Shown: positions 1 through 8,229, numbered from the stretch's first letter. The stretch: 9,042 nucleotides of DNA from Elusimicrobiota bacterium (GCA_023249835.1 JAHFBY010000045.1:1-9042), one strand, 5' to 3'. The notes: generated by a model from the sequence alone, not told the origin. Translations and numbers: made by a program.

Positions 1-2444
1 TCATATCCAAACACTTCTACGAACAGCTCTTTGCCTTCTCGGGGCTCGGAAAAATAGGCGAACGCTTTATAGTCCGTTACGTAGCGGGCTAATACCTCCT
101 CCACTGCCGGACGCAGCCGGTCAATCACTTCCTGCGTGGAAACGTTGCGTTCGGAAAAGTTGTGCAGGGTAACGTAAACTTTGGAGGACCATCCTTCCAC
201 TTTGGAAGACACGCTTTTTACAGCCTCCCGCGTTTGGGGCCAGTCCCGCACTTTTTGTTCCACTTCCGCAACGATGCGGTTAGAAATGTCTAAGCGCACG
301 CCTGTTTCCAGTTCCACATAAATCACGAATTCATTTTCTTCCGAAGAAGAGAGAAAATCTTTGGAAAAACCATAGAGGAAGAGCAGGACCGCGCCGCAAA
401 AAAGAGTCCAACCACATCCAAAGAGCAGTTTCCGGTGTCTTAAACACCAATCCAGACCCTGGGCATAGCGGCCGGCAAAGTAGAGTCCGGCTACAGCGGA
501 AAAAAGCACCGCGGCCACATAGCTTCCTGCCGTAAAGTTGACCTGAAATATAAGCTTGCCAAGAACAATAAACCCGGCCATCCCTAAAACAGCATATATC
601 GTTAAAGTGCGCCAGTCCGGTTTTTTCAGCTTTTGCCAACAAAAACTTGATCCTTCCCGAACGCGCTGCATAAACAAAACGCTCTTGACACGCCCCCAAA
701 GTTCAGCCAGCTTGCGGTCCCAATCGTCCTCTTGGGACAAGACCGGATCAATGCGGCAAGCCAGGGCCGGCACCAAAGTTAATGAGACAAAAAGCGAACT
801 GATCAGGGAAACGGTTACGGTGAAAGAGATTCCGGAAAAAAGCATTTGCGCCTGTTTTTGTAAAAGTGAAAAGGGTAAAAAAACCACCACGGTGGTCAAG
901 GTCCCGCCGATAATGGAAGGGACCATCTCTTGGGCGGCTAACTGCATGGTATCGCGCAAAGAACGGCTGGGTTGGGCAAAACGCAGGCGGTCATAATTTT
1001 CCATGATCACTACTGAGTTGTCCACCAATAGCCCCATTCCCAGGATGATCCCAGACAAGGACATAACGTTAATCGAGACCCCTTCCATAAACATGAACGC
1101 CAGCGCCGCCATGACGCAAGTGGGAATCGAGCAGGCCACGATCAAGGCTGAACGCAGGTCCAACCGTTTCCAAGATAGCGCCGCAACTATCAAACAGGCG
1201 CAGACCACGGGCCAAAAGGTTAGGTTCAAAGGCCACTTACAAATGGAAAATAAGATCACGGTCAACATTAGTCCGGTCAATAGCGCAAGACTAAAAACCC
1301 TAGTAAAAAACGTTTTGGCTAAAAATCCGGACAGGACCAAGAGAACCAGCGCCACGCCGTAGAGGAGCGACATCCTAACTTCTTCCAACGCTTCGATAAT
1401 ACCCAACTTGTGGTTAGAGATCACCACCGTTTCCACGCCTTTAGGCAATTCGTCGCGAAAATGGTTCAACTCTTTCTCCAACAAATCGCCCGTACGAACG
1501 GTGTTTGCCGAAGTTTCCTTTTGCACGTAAACGGTGACCGCGGAACGGGCGTTTAATCGGGAATAGCTCTCGTTTTCAAGGTAGGAGTCTTCCACGATTC
1601 CCAACTGTTTTAACCGCACCCGCCCGCCGTTGGGCAGCACGGCCACGGAGATGTTCGAGATATCTTCCACGTTCATGAACGCGCCCAAGGTTCGCACTCC
1701 AAAATTTAAAGGGCCCAAGTCGCGCAGTTCACCGGTCTTTATATTTAAATTGTTTTGTTCAAGTACGCTCGTGACCTGGCGGATATTAATTCCAAAGGCC
1801 GCCAATTTGTTGCGGTCCAAGTTCACCACGATCTTGCGTTCCCGGCCTCCTCCCACCTCAACGTTGGCCACTCCATGAACGCGCAAAAATTTTTCTTTGA
1901 GTCCAGCGTCCACCAGGCGGCGCAGCTCTTCAGGCGAATAGCGATCAGAGGTTAACCCCGCAATAAAAATGGGGGCGTCGGACTCTTCAAAGCGGGAGAT
2001 GATCGGTTTTTCAATGTCCGCGGGCAATTTAGGTTTAACTTGCAAAAATTTTTCCCGTACCTCTAAAGCGGCCATATCCATATTTGTTCCCGGATCAAAT
2101 TCCAAGGTTACTACGGAACGATCTTTTTTAGAGGTGGAAAAAATGTTGCGCAACCGCGATACCGTGCTCATGCTTTCTTCTACGGGTTTGCTCACTAACC
2201 GTTCCACTTCCGGCGGCGGCATACCACCGCGCACGTCAATGGCAATAGAGACGTTTCCATAGGCGGCGTTAGGCATCAGTTCCATGGGCAGCTCAATCAG
2301 GGCTCCGGCGCCTAATAAGCAGATAGCAATATAGATCATTAACAATGCCACGGGCCGCTCTAACGCGAACCCCGGCAAACGTTTGGCCAGCGTCAAGATG
2401 GGCACGGCCAATAAAAAGATATGGAAAATTTGCGTTTGGGTCAT
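1..2444 (-). CDS. RND-family efflux permease (RND2), partial, with extra transmembrane helix pairs
   Basis: Second inner-membrane RND pump of the operon; such proteins use the proton gradient to export drugs, lipids or other small molecules through an adaptor and outer-membrane channel. The frame is open without a stop from ATG at 2444 to the window edge: 814 codons, with the C-terminal third missing. The start overlaps the RND1 stop as ATGA and has an AAGAGGA Shine-Dalgarno. Visible order: hydrophobic N-terminal stretch (residues 6-20), TM1 (about 33-50), periplasmic porter domain with GTNMD and GGGRERKIVV motifs, TM2 to TM6 (about 360-560) with TM4 motif LLVDNSVVIMEN (Asp475-Asn476), TM7 (about 673-692), and the start of the second porter domain. 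Two extra hydrophobic pairs lie at about 383-425 and 614-657, absent from RND1 and from AcrB-type proteins as I know them. Family call is firm; substrate unknown. Confidence 0.93.
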   Translation of the reverse strand, partial: MTQTQIFHIFLLAVPILTLAKRLPGFALERPVALLMIYIAICLLGAGALIELPMELMPNAAYGNVSIAIDVRGGMPPPEVERLVSKPVEESMSTVSRLRNIFSTSKKDRSVVTLEFDPGTNMDMAALEVREKFLQVKPKLPADIEKPIISRFEESDAPIFIAGLTSDRYSPEELRRLVDAGLKEKFLRVHGVANVEVGGGRERKIVVNLDRNKLAAFGINIRQVTSVLEQNNLNIKTGELRDLGPLNFGVRTLGAFMNVEDISNISVAVLPNGGRVRLKQLGIVEDSYLENESYSRLNARSAVTVYVQKETSANTVRTGDLLEKELNHFRDELPKGVETVVISNHKLGIIEALEEVRMSLLYGVALVLLVLSGFLAKTFFTRVFSLALLTGLMLTVILFSICKWPLNLTFWPVVCACLIVAALSWKRLDLRSALIVACSIPTCVMAALAFMFMEGVSINVMSLSGIILGMGLLVDNSVVIMENYDRLRFAQPSRSLRDTMQLAAQEMVPSIIGGTLTTVVVFLPFSLLQKQAQMLFSGISFTVTVSLISSLFVSLTLVPALACRIDPVLSQEDDWDRKLAELWGRVKSVLFMQRVREGSSFCWQKLKKPDWRTLTIYAVLGMAGFIVLGKLIFQVNFTAGSYVAAVLFSAVAGLYFAGRYAQGLDWCLRHRKLLFGCGWTLFCGAVLLFLYGFSKDFLSSSEENEFVIYVELETGVRLDISNRIVAEVEQKVRDWPQTREAVKSVSSKVEGWSSKVYVTLHNFSERNVSTQEVIDRLRPAVEEVLARYVTDYKAFAYFSEPREGKELFVEVFGY

Positions 2445-5400
2445 GCAGTCCTCTTCAAACGGGGGTTAATCAGGTTTTCATAGGTTACTAAAAATATAGC
2501 GGGCAACACCAACAGCGTTAAAACCGTGGAGACGAAGAGTCCGCAAACTACCACCCTTGCCATAGGCGCTTGAATTTGCGCTCCTTGCCCAATGCCCAAA
2601 GCGAGCGGTATCATGCCCAGGATGGTGGTAGAAGCGGTCATGAGGATGGGGCGCAGCCGTACGCGGCAGCCATAGATCAGAGATTCCCGAACAGACATTC
2701 CTTTATCAAGCTCACTGTTCACAAACTCTACCAACACGATCCCGTTGTCCACCACGATGCCGCCCAAAAGAACCAATCCCATACCTGCCATGGCGGAGAT
2801 CGGGGTAGCGCTCAATGCCAAGCCTAAAGCCATGCCGATTAAAGAGAGCGGAACCGCGGTCAAAAGCATGGTCGGCTGCCACAAATTTTCAAACTCCGCG
2901 GCCATGATCATAAAGACGAATAAAATGGAAAGGAGCAAAACGATCTTTAAACTTTTATAAGACTCCGCCATTTGCTTGGATTGTCCGGTTAAAAAGAGGC
3001 GAACCTCCGGATCCTTTTGAACTTGGGAGATGACCTTTTGAATGTCGTCTGCAGCAGCGTCCAGGGAACGGCCTTGAAGGTCCGCGGTGACGAGTATGGA
3101 ACGTTCTTGGTCATAGCGCCTGATAACGCTGGGCCCTTTACCTTTACGCACCGTTGCCACCGACCCTACGGGCACGTCCACCTCCAGAGGGCTGTGCACG
3201 TAGAGTTTATGGATAGCGTCAATATTGTTTCGGTCTTCCGGTCGCAAACGCAGCCGAATATCCACCTCTTTGCCTTGTTCGCGAAACTTGGAGATCGATT
3301 TACCCTGAATTGCGGTCAATATTGATTCGGAAAGCTGGGAAACCGAAAGGCTTAAATTGGACAACGCTTCGCGTTTAACTTCTAACTGCAGTTCCGGAGC
3401 GGGTTCGCTTACTCCAGCGTTCACGTTCTCTAACCCTTTTACCAAACGCAACTGTGCGGCCAAGTCATTTGCCGTTTTTTCCAATTTGTCTAAATCGTTT
3501 CCTTTAACCTCTACTACCACCGGAGCTTCTCCACTGCCCATAAGAGAAAATTGACCTTCCTGCTCCATAAAAAAGAGTTTTCCTCCTTGTAAAGAAAGTT
3601 CCCCAATTTTCTGCTTTAGCTCTACGGCAATGCGCGATGAGGAATCGGATCGCTCTGTATCCAAATCCAAGACCAACTGCGCCTGATGTTTGCCTAAAGG
3701 TTGCAGTCCTTCGCGCGGCAAAGAGCCTACGATAACGGCGATATTGTTAATGCGTTTCTGTTTTTTACCTTCGTCCAGGGAACCGATAACGCGTTCGAGT
3801 TCTGTGGCAACCTTGTCCGTAACCTCTAAAGAGGTGCCCACCGGCATTTCGAGGCGCGCTATAATTTGGTCCCCTTCCACCGCGGGAAAAAGCGTGCGGG
3901 GCAAAATGGACAGCACGATCACGCTCGCGCCCAACGCCGCCATTGTCCAGCCAATGGCTCGCCAAGGCCGGTCCAGGACAAGGTTTAAAAATCTAAGATA
4001 TTTTTCTTGCCAGCGAGTTCCCCGGTTTTGCAAGGATAGCCACCAGGCGGGCTTGGAATTTGGTTGGGATTTAGAACCTAAAGCGCAATAAAGCGCCGGG
4101 ATTGCCGGCAGGGTAATCAGCGCTGCGGAATGGGAATAGACCACGGACCAGCAAAGCGATTGAAAGAGCTGTCCAATGACGCCGGAGATAAATATAAAGG
4201 GAATGAACACCGCGATCGTAGTGAGGACAGACCCTGCCACTGCGGGCAACACTTCGCTTGACCCTTCCATTGCCGCTTCGTACAGCGGACGACCTAATCC
4301 CCGGCAACGCGCAATGTTTTCCTGCACTACCACGGCGCCGTCCACCAGCATTCCAATGCCAATGGCAAGCCCCGCTAAAGTAATAGTGTTAATGGTCAGC
4401 CCTTTCATCTGCATGAACATGAAGCAGGTAAAAATGGAAATAGGGATGGCCATGCTCACGGTCAAAGCGTCGCGCCATTCTCCTAAGAATAGGACCAATA
4501 CGGCAACGGACAAAAGTCCTCCCAGCAAACAGTCCATCACCATGCTCATGATTCCAGAACTAACGAACACGGATTGATCATAGACCAAGTCCAAGCGCAC
4601 GCCCGGAGGCAGCTTAGCGCGGATCTCAGGGATTTTATCGCGCACCTCTTGGGCTACGCGCACGACGTTTGATTCCGCTTGTTTGAGGATGGAAAGCGCT
4701 ATATTGGCTTTACCGTTATAGCGCGAAATGCTGGACAGCTCCGCTTCGCCGTCTGAGACTGTGGCAATTGATCCCAAAGTAATGGGTTGCGGAAGCGCGT
4801 TAGGGTCAACGTTGCGGGACCGGACGTTCTTAGCGGAAGCGGCAAAAGATTTTCCGGTAAGGCTCTTGTGGTCCATAGAAACAGCGATGTTGTTTAAATC
4901 TTGCACTTTTTCGAACGCTCCCACCACCCGTACCACGTATTCCAGTTTATTGTCTTTTACCGATCCAGCGGGATAAGTGAGGTTTGCCCGGGAAATGGAC
5001 TGGGCAACGTCCATGATCGATAAACCGCGGGCCGTGAGTTTGGACTGATCCAGTTCCACCAATATCTCCCGCTCTCGTCCGCCGGTGAGCGAGACCGCGG
5101 CTACCCCGCGACATTTTTCAAGAAGTTCGGTTACGGGCCTGCGGGCCACGGCTAAGAGCTCTTTGTCGGGCAAATCGCCGGACAAAGACAGTGTGATTAC
5201 GGGCATGGCAAAGGGATTAAATTTTTCAATGCGGGGCTCCCCGGAATCTCTTGGCAGTTTAGCTTTGGCCAGGTCCACCTTTTCCCTTAAATTTAAAGAA
5301 GCCAAATCCATGTTCGTTCCCCACTGAAACTCTACGGTTACAACCGAAACCCCTTCGCGCGAAACCGAACGGATGCGCCGGACGTTCTTAACCGTACCGG

Positions 5401-5611
5401 CGGCCTCCTCCACCGCCTTGGTGAGCAGGTTTTCCACCTCTTTACTGGAAGCGTTGGCGTAGGTTGTGATTACGGTGAGCTGCGGAAAATCGAGCTCCGG
5501 CATCAGCTCTTGGTCCATACGGAACCAACTGATTGCGCCAAAAAGGAAGAGCGTAACCAAAAGCATGGCCACTGTGACTTTTCTTTGAATGAAAAATCCG
5601 ATCAATCCCAT
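2441..5611 (-). CDS. RND-family (HAE1-like) efflux permease (RND1), complete
   Basis: Inner-membrane proton-driven multidrug-type transporter, 1056 aa, the usual RND length. I chose ATG at 5611 (MGLIGFFIQRK) because it lies 1 nt after the adaptor stop and gives a normal short cytoplasmic N-terminus; the longer frame starts at TTG inside the adaptor gene. Order: TM1 (11-30), porter domain 1 with LMPELDFPQLTV and GTNMD, TM2-TM6 (about 352-512), TM7 (about 550-571), porter domain 2, TM8-TM12 (about 888-1043). TM4 reads GMLVDGAVVVQEN, so the second acidic residue of AcrB (Asp408) is Gly425. TM10 reads GIVVDNGIVLVEF, with Asp955 where AcrB has Lys940. The RLRPILMT motif at 985-992 is the normal entry to TM11. 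About 25 residues near 251-276 look like an added loop in porter domain 1. With RND2 downstream it probably forms a two-permease pump. Substrate cannot be read from the sequence. Confidence 0.96.
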   Translation of the reverse strand: MGLIGFFIQRKVTVAMLLVTLFLFGAISWFRMDQELMPELDFPQLTVITTYANASSKEVENLLTKAVEEAAGTVKNVRRIRSVSREGVSVVTVEFQWGTNMDLASLNLREKVDLAKAKLPRDSGEPRIEKFNPFAMPVITLSLSGDLPDKELLAVARRPVTELLEKCRGVAAVSLTGGREREILVELDQSKLTARGLSIMDVAQSISRANLTYPAGSVKDNKLEYVVRVVGAFEKVQDLNNIAVSMDHKSLTGKSFAASAKNVRSRNVDPNALPQPITLGSIATVSDGEAELSSISRYNGKANIALSILKQAESNVVRVAQEVRDKIPEIRAKLPPGVRLDLVYDQSVFVSSGIMSMVMDCLLGGLLSVAVLVLFLGEWRDALTVSMAIPISIFTCFMFMQMKGLTINTITLAGLAIGIGMLVDGAVVVQENIARCRGLGRPLYEAAMEGSSEVLPAVAGSVLTTIAVFIPFIFISGVIGQLFQSLCWSVVYSHSAALITLPAIPALYCALGSKSQPNSKPAWWLSLQNRGTRWQEKYLRFLNLVLDRPWRAIGWTMAALGASVIVLSILPRTLFPAVEGDQIIARLEMPVGTSLEVTDKVATELERVIGSLDEGKKQKRINNIAVIVGSLPREGLQPLGKHQAQLVLDLDTERSDSSSRIAVELKQKIGELSLQGGKLFFMEQEGQFSLMGSGEAPVVVEVKGNDLDKLEKTANDLAAQLRLVKGLENVNAGVSEPAPELQLEVKREALSNLSLSVSQLSESILTAIQGKSISKFREQGKEVDIRLRLRPEDRNNIDAIHKLYVHSPLEVDVPVGSVATVRKGKGPSVIRRYDQERSILVTADLQGRSLDAAADDIQKVISQVQKDPEVRLFLTGQSKQMAESYKSLKIVLLLSILFVFMIMAAEFENLWQPTMLLTAVPLSLIGMALGLALSATPISAMAGMGLVLLGGIVVDNGIVLVEFVNSELDKGMSVRESLIYGCRVRLRPILMTASTTILGMIPLALGIGQGAQIQAPMARVVVCGLFVSTVLTLLVLPAIFLVTYENLINPRLKRTA
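2449..2455 (-). promoter_or_regulatory. Shine-Dalgarno for RND2 inside the end of RND1
   Basis: The coding strand reads AAGAGGA followed by CTGC and then ATG at 2444. Together with the ATGA stop/start overlap this fixes the RND2 start and indicates translational coupling between the two permeases, consistent with balanced production of the two subunits. Confidence 0.7.
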
Positions 5612-5612
5612 T

Positions 5613-6674
5613 TTAGTTTTGCTGGTACTTTTCAGCCTCTCCCTCAACAACAATGCTCTCGCCGGTGGCAACGGGATGAGAAACTATGTTCGCCACAATA
5701 CGTTCTCCCTCATTCAACCCTTGGGCCACTTGATAATAGTTTTGTTTGGCATGTCCTAAAACAACTTTACGCAATGAAACTATGCCCTGGTTTTCCACGT
5801 AAACTCCCTGTGCTTCGGCGCTGTAAGCTTCCTTGGGAACCACCAATGCCTCAGGGTCATGGAAAATCCGGATGCGGCATTGTACCGACATTCCCGGACG
5901 CAGCCGGCTGCGCAAATAATCCGGCAAAAGCAGCCGCACGGAGGCGGCACGCCCGGTAACGGTCAACTCGCGCGAGATCCCGCTCACCATTGCCTGCACC
6001 TCTTTGTCTCCCAGAGCGTCAATCGAAACGTAAGCGCCTTGTCCTTCTTGCACCCGGTCAATCCAATCTTCCGTCACTCCGGTTTCAACATAAAAAAGGC
6101 TTTCCGCGCTTACGAGCACGATCACTGCGTCCCCATGTCCCGCAGTTTCACCGACTTCCTTATTGATGGCCGATACGTATCCGCTTTTAGGAGCATAAAT
6201 AAAAGTCTCCTCAAAATCTTTGCGCGCTGACTTGTAAACGGAACGCGCTTCGCGCGCTTCAAGAGAGGTGGCTGCGCCCACCCTGGCCAATGCTTTAGCT
6301 CTAGACCAATTGATTTTCGCCTGTTCCAAACGCGCGGCTGCACGGGTGTGATCGGACTCCATCAATAGGGTTCCTCTTTTCACCATTTGACCCACCTGTA
6401 CGCGGATCGCTTTAATCTTTTCTTCCTGACTGCCGAACGAGAGTTCCAGGGTCTCTCCTTTTACAGTACCCATTAAACCTTCAATATTTTCACTAAAGGA
6501 AGATCTCTCCACTGCAAAGAGCTTCACGCTCTTTTGCGTTTGAGCGGAGGGTTTGTTGATTGCGGAAGCGGTCACTCCGCCCAGAGAGCCACCGCCCAAA
6601 TTGCGAAACAGATAGTAGACGACTGCAGTGCCAAATAAAATTGCGATAATCATCCAGCGCTTCTTTTTTTTCAT
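5613..6674 (-). CDS. Periplasmic adaptor (membrane-fusion protein, HlyD/MexA type) of RND pump
   Basis: Links the inner-membrane permeases to the outer-membrane channel. The chosen ATG at 6674 (MKKKKRWM) gives 353 aa and follows an AGAAAGGGG Shine-Dalgarno; the longer frame from 6722 would overlap the preceding gene without need. Residues 1-24 are a basic stretch plus one membrane segment (WMIIAILFGTAVVYYLF) with no lipobox Cys, so the protein is anchored by a helix rather than by lipid. A biotinyl-lipoyl-like domain is split into halves at about 84-107 (KAIRVQVGQMVKRGTLLMES) and 160-188 (APKSGYVSAINKEVGETAGH). A short alpha-hairpin (about 109-157) lies between them. A beta-barrel domain follows (about 189-270, ending LRPGMSVQCRI), then a membrane-proximal domain (about 275-350). 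The hairpin is short, as in many RND adaptors. It lies between the channel gene and the permeases, 1 nt ahead of RND1. Confidence 0.95.
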   Translation of the reverse strand: MKKKKRWMIIAILFGTAVVYYLFRNLGGGSLGGVTASAINKPSAQTQKSVKLFAVERSSFSENIEGLMGTVKGETLELSFGSQEEKIKAIRVQVGQMVKRGTLLMESDHTRAAARLEQAKINWSRAKALARVGAATSLEAREARSVYKSARKDFEETFIYAPKSGYVSAINKEVGETAGHGDAVIVLVSAESLFYVETGVTEDWIDRVQEGQGAYVSIDALGDKEVQAMVSGISRELTVTGRAASVRLLLPDYLRSRLRPGMSVQCRIRIFHDPEALVVPKEAYSAEAQGVYVENQGIVSLRKVVLGHAKQNYYQVAQGLNEGERIVANIVSHPVATGESIVVEGEAEKYQQN

Positions 6675-6680
6675 TTTAAA

Positions 6681-6689
6681 CCCCTTTCT
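6681..6689 (-). promoter_or_regulatory. Strong Shine-Dalgarno for the adaptor gene
   Basis: The coding strand reads AGAAAGGGG, then six bases (TTTAAA), then ATG at 6674. It occupies most of the 19-nt gap after the channel gene and decides the start in favour of 6674 over the upstream candidate at 6722. Confidence 0.8.
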
Positions 6690-6693
6690 ATTT

Positions 6694-8106
6694 TCATTTC
6701 CAAATTCCGTCCGCGCTTCCAATTGCCCGCATCAACGCCGCTTGAGCTACGTCATAGGCGGTTTGGGATTCCATTACTCCTGCCTCGGCCTGGGCCAGTT
6801 TGTTGCGCGCTATAGACCTTTCCGATAAAGGAACGTCGCGGAGCGCGCTCTTTATCTTAGCCACTTTAAATGCGGTTTGTGCCAACTCCAAATCGGTTTG
6901 GGAAATCTGCACCTGTAACCTGGCTTTGCGCAAACCCGCATAAGAATTCCGCACTTCATTCATTATGTCCAAACGAGCTTTTTTTAGCTGCGCTTGCGCT
7001 TGGTCGCGAGAAAATCTTGCGTCCTTATAATCCGTACGGCTTTTTAAATTATCCAATATCCCGACTGTAGCGCTCAAGGTTTCAAGCTCTGTCCGGGAAG
7101 ATTGGCCCAATTTGGGGCTGGTCTTTTGTTTGACTCCGGAAAGTCCCAGAGAATTGCCGGAAAAATTCATGTTCAAGCGCAGACCTAACTCCCAATCCTC
7201 GCGCAGTTCCAGGTTCTGGCCGCTAAACGCGCCCCCGCTCCTGCCGTAACTGCCGTTTAAATCCACCTGCGGACGAAAAGCTCCGCGCGACGCTTTGAGG
7301 TTCCAGTTCGCGGCCTCCATGTTTTTCTTTTGGCTCACCAGTTCAGGGTGATATTTTTCCGCAACCTCTAAATAATACGTTAAGGGTCCGGGCTCGACAA
7401 CCGCTGTTTCTGTGGATGCCGCGGGCCGGGAAGCGGGAGGATCATCCAAACCCAAAGCCGCAGTCCAAAGCCATAACTTTGATTCGCCGTCCGCTTCCGC
7501 CGCGTCCACCTGCAGTTTACTTTGGCAATGTTGAGCAACGATTTCCCAATAAGATTGTTGGCTTATATAATCCCCTTCCTTTAATTTCTCAGCCTGCATT
7601 AAATCCTGATCCAAGTCAGCCAATGCGCTGTGATAAACCGCTATTATCTGCTCGCTTTTAGCCAGGTTCCAAAACGCTTCCCGAATGGCATAAATAGTTT
7701 CTTGGCGAGCTTTGTCATATTTCGCGTGTGCTGATGCGGCCTGGGCCAAAGACTGCTGGTAAACGTTAAACAGCCGCCCTCCTTGAAATAGAGGTTGAGT
7801 GAATTGAAGGGAGTAGCTCCTTTCGGTAAAGTCCGGGGTGCCCAAAGATTCCTGGGCCTTGCCGTTGGTTTGTTCCGCTTTCACATTAAGGTTAAGGAAA
7901 AGCGCGCGGAAGGCTTCCGCTTGCTTGAGTTTAGACAACTCTTCTTCTTGCAATGCCAATTGCACAGCGTCGTGATATTGCAGGGCAAGTTTTTCGCAAT
8001 CTTCTAACCCGATAAAGGAACCCTCAGACCAAGAATTATGCGCCATCCCGATGATTGCTATCATCATAGCGAGTATCAGACATTTATACCATTTTCTATA
8101 GCGCAT
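6694..8106 (-). CDS. TolC-family outer-membrane efflux channel
   Basis: Outer-membrane exit duct of the tripartite pump, 470 aa from ATG at 8106, a usual length for the family. I chose this ATG because it begins a clear Sec signal peptide (RYRKWYK basic region, hydrophobic 9-21, probable cleavage near 27 after SWS). The frame runs 11 codons further up only to a TTG, and no good Shine-Dalgarno is visible for either. Two outer-membrane efflux repeats are visible. The first contains QPLFQGG (104-110) and long Ala/Gln/Lys-rich helices to about 220; the second begins near FRPQVDLNGSYG (277-288). Between LNMNFSGN (311-318) and DYKDARFSRDQAQAQL (359-374) there are about 40 polar residues where relatives usually have a short turn, likely a longer extracellular loop of the second beta-hairpin. 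There is no Cys near a lipobox, so unlike OprM it is not a lipoprotein. First gene of the four-gene operon. Confidence 0.93.
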   Translation of the reverse strand: MRYRKWYKCLILAMMIAIIGMAHNSWSEGSFIGLEDCEKLALQYHDAVQLALQEEELSKLKQAEAFRALFLNLNVKAEQTNGKAQESLGTPDFTERSYSLQFTQPLFQGGRLFNVYQQSLAQAASAHAKYDKARQETIYAIREAFWNLAKSEQIIAVYHSALADLDQDLMQAEKLKEGDYISQQSYWEIVAQHCQSKLQVDAAEADGESKLWLWTAALGLDDPPASRPAASTETAVVEPGPLTYYLEVAEKYHPELVSQKKNMEAANWNLKASRGAFRPQVDLNGSYGRSGGAFSGQNLELREDWELGLRLNMNFSGNSLGLSGVKQKTSPKLGQSSRTELETLSATVGILDNLKSRTDYKDARFSRDQAQAQLKKARLDIMNEVRNSYAGLRKARLQVQISQTDLELAQTAFKVAKIKSALRDVPLSERSIARNKLAQAEAGVMESQTAYDVAQAALMRAIGSADGIWK

Positions 8107-8155
8107 ATGTTTCAGAGAAATATTTTCGCGGCAATACAATTAAAGTTCACAATTT

Positions 8156-8182
8156 TTCAAAAGGGATCACAAACCTTTTGAA
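8156..8182. repeat. Perfect 9+9 bp inverted repeat (dyad) in the efflux-operon leader
   Basis: Arms TTCAAAAGG (8156-8164) and CCTTTTGAA (8174-8182) are exact complements around a 9-nt centre. The element sits 50-76 nt upstream of the channel ATG. It is not followed by a run of T on either strand, so it does not look like an intrinsic terminator. It could be an operator for a dimeric repressor or an RNA hairpin in the 5' leader; the sequence alone does not decide. Confidence 0.6.
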
Positions 8183-8229
8183 TCCATGTTTTATTTATGC
8201 TGGAACTAAAACTGCGCAAGAATATTTTG

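Noticed and set aside
1..2444. Extra RND2 helices explained by a frameshift or assembly error
   Set aside because: I translated the whole segment codon by codon: no in-frame stop, and TM3/TM4 and porter-domain motifs resume in the same frame after each insertion.
331..4577. Many plus-strand and out-of-frame reading frames of 60-150 codons across the permease genes
   Set aside because: They are shadows of the long minus-strand frames, which show clear RND motifs throughout; none of the shadow products resembles a known protein.
5612..5671. A longer RND1 starting at a TTG 20 codons upstream
   Set aside because: It would lie wholly inside the adaptor gene, adds a basic hydrophilic tail not typical of RND proteins, and the ATG at 5611 directly follows the adaptor stop.
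8107..8139. A longer channel protein starting at TTG (8139)
   Set aside because: The extra 11 residues would precede a normal signal peptide, TTG is a rare start, and no Shine-Dalgarno precedes it.
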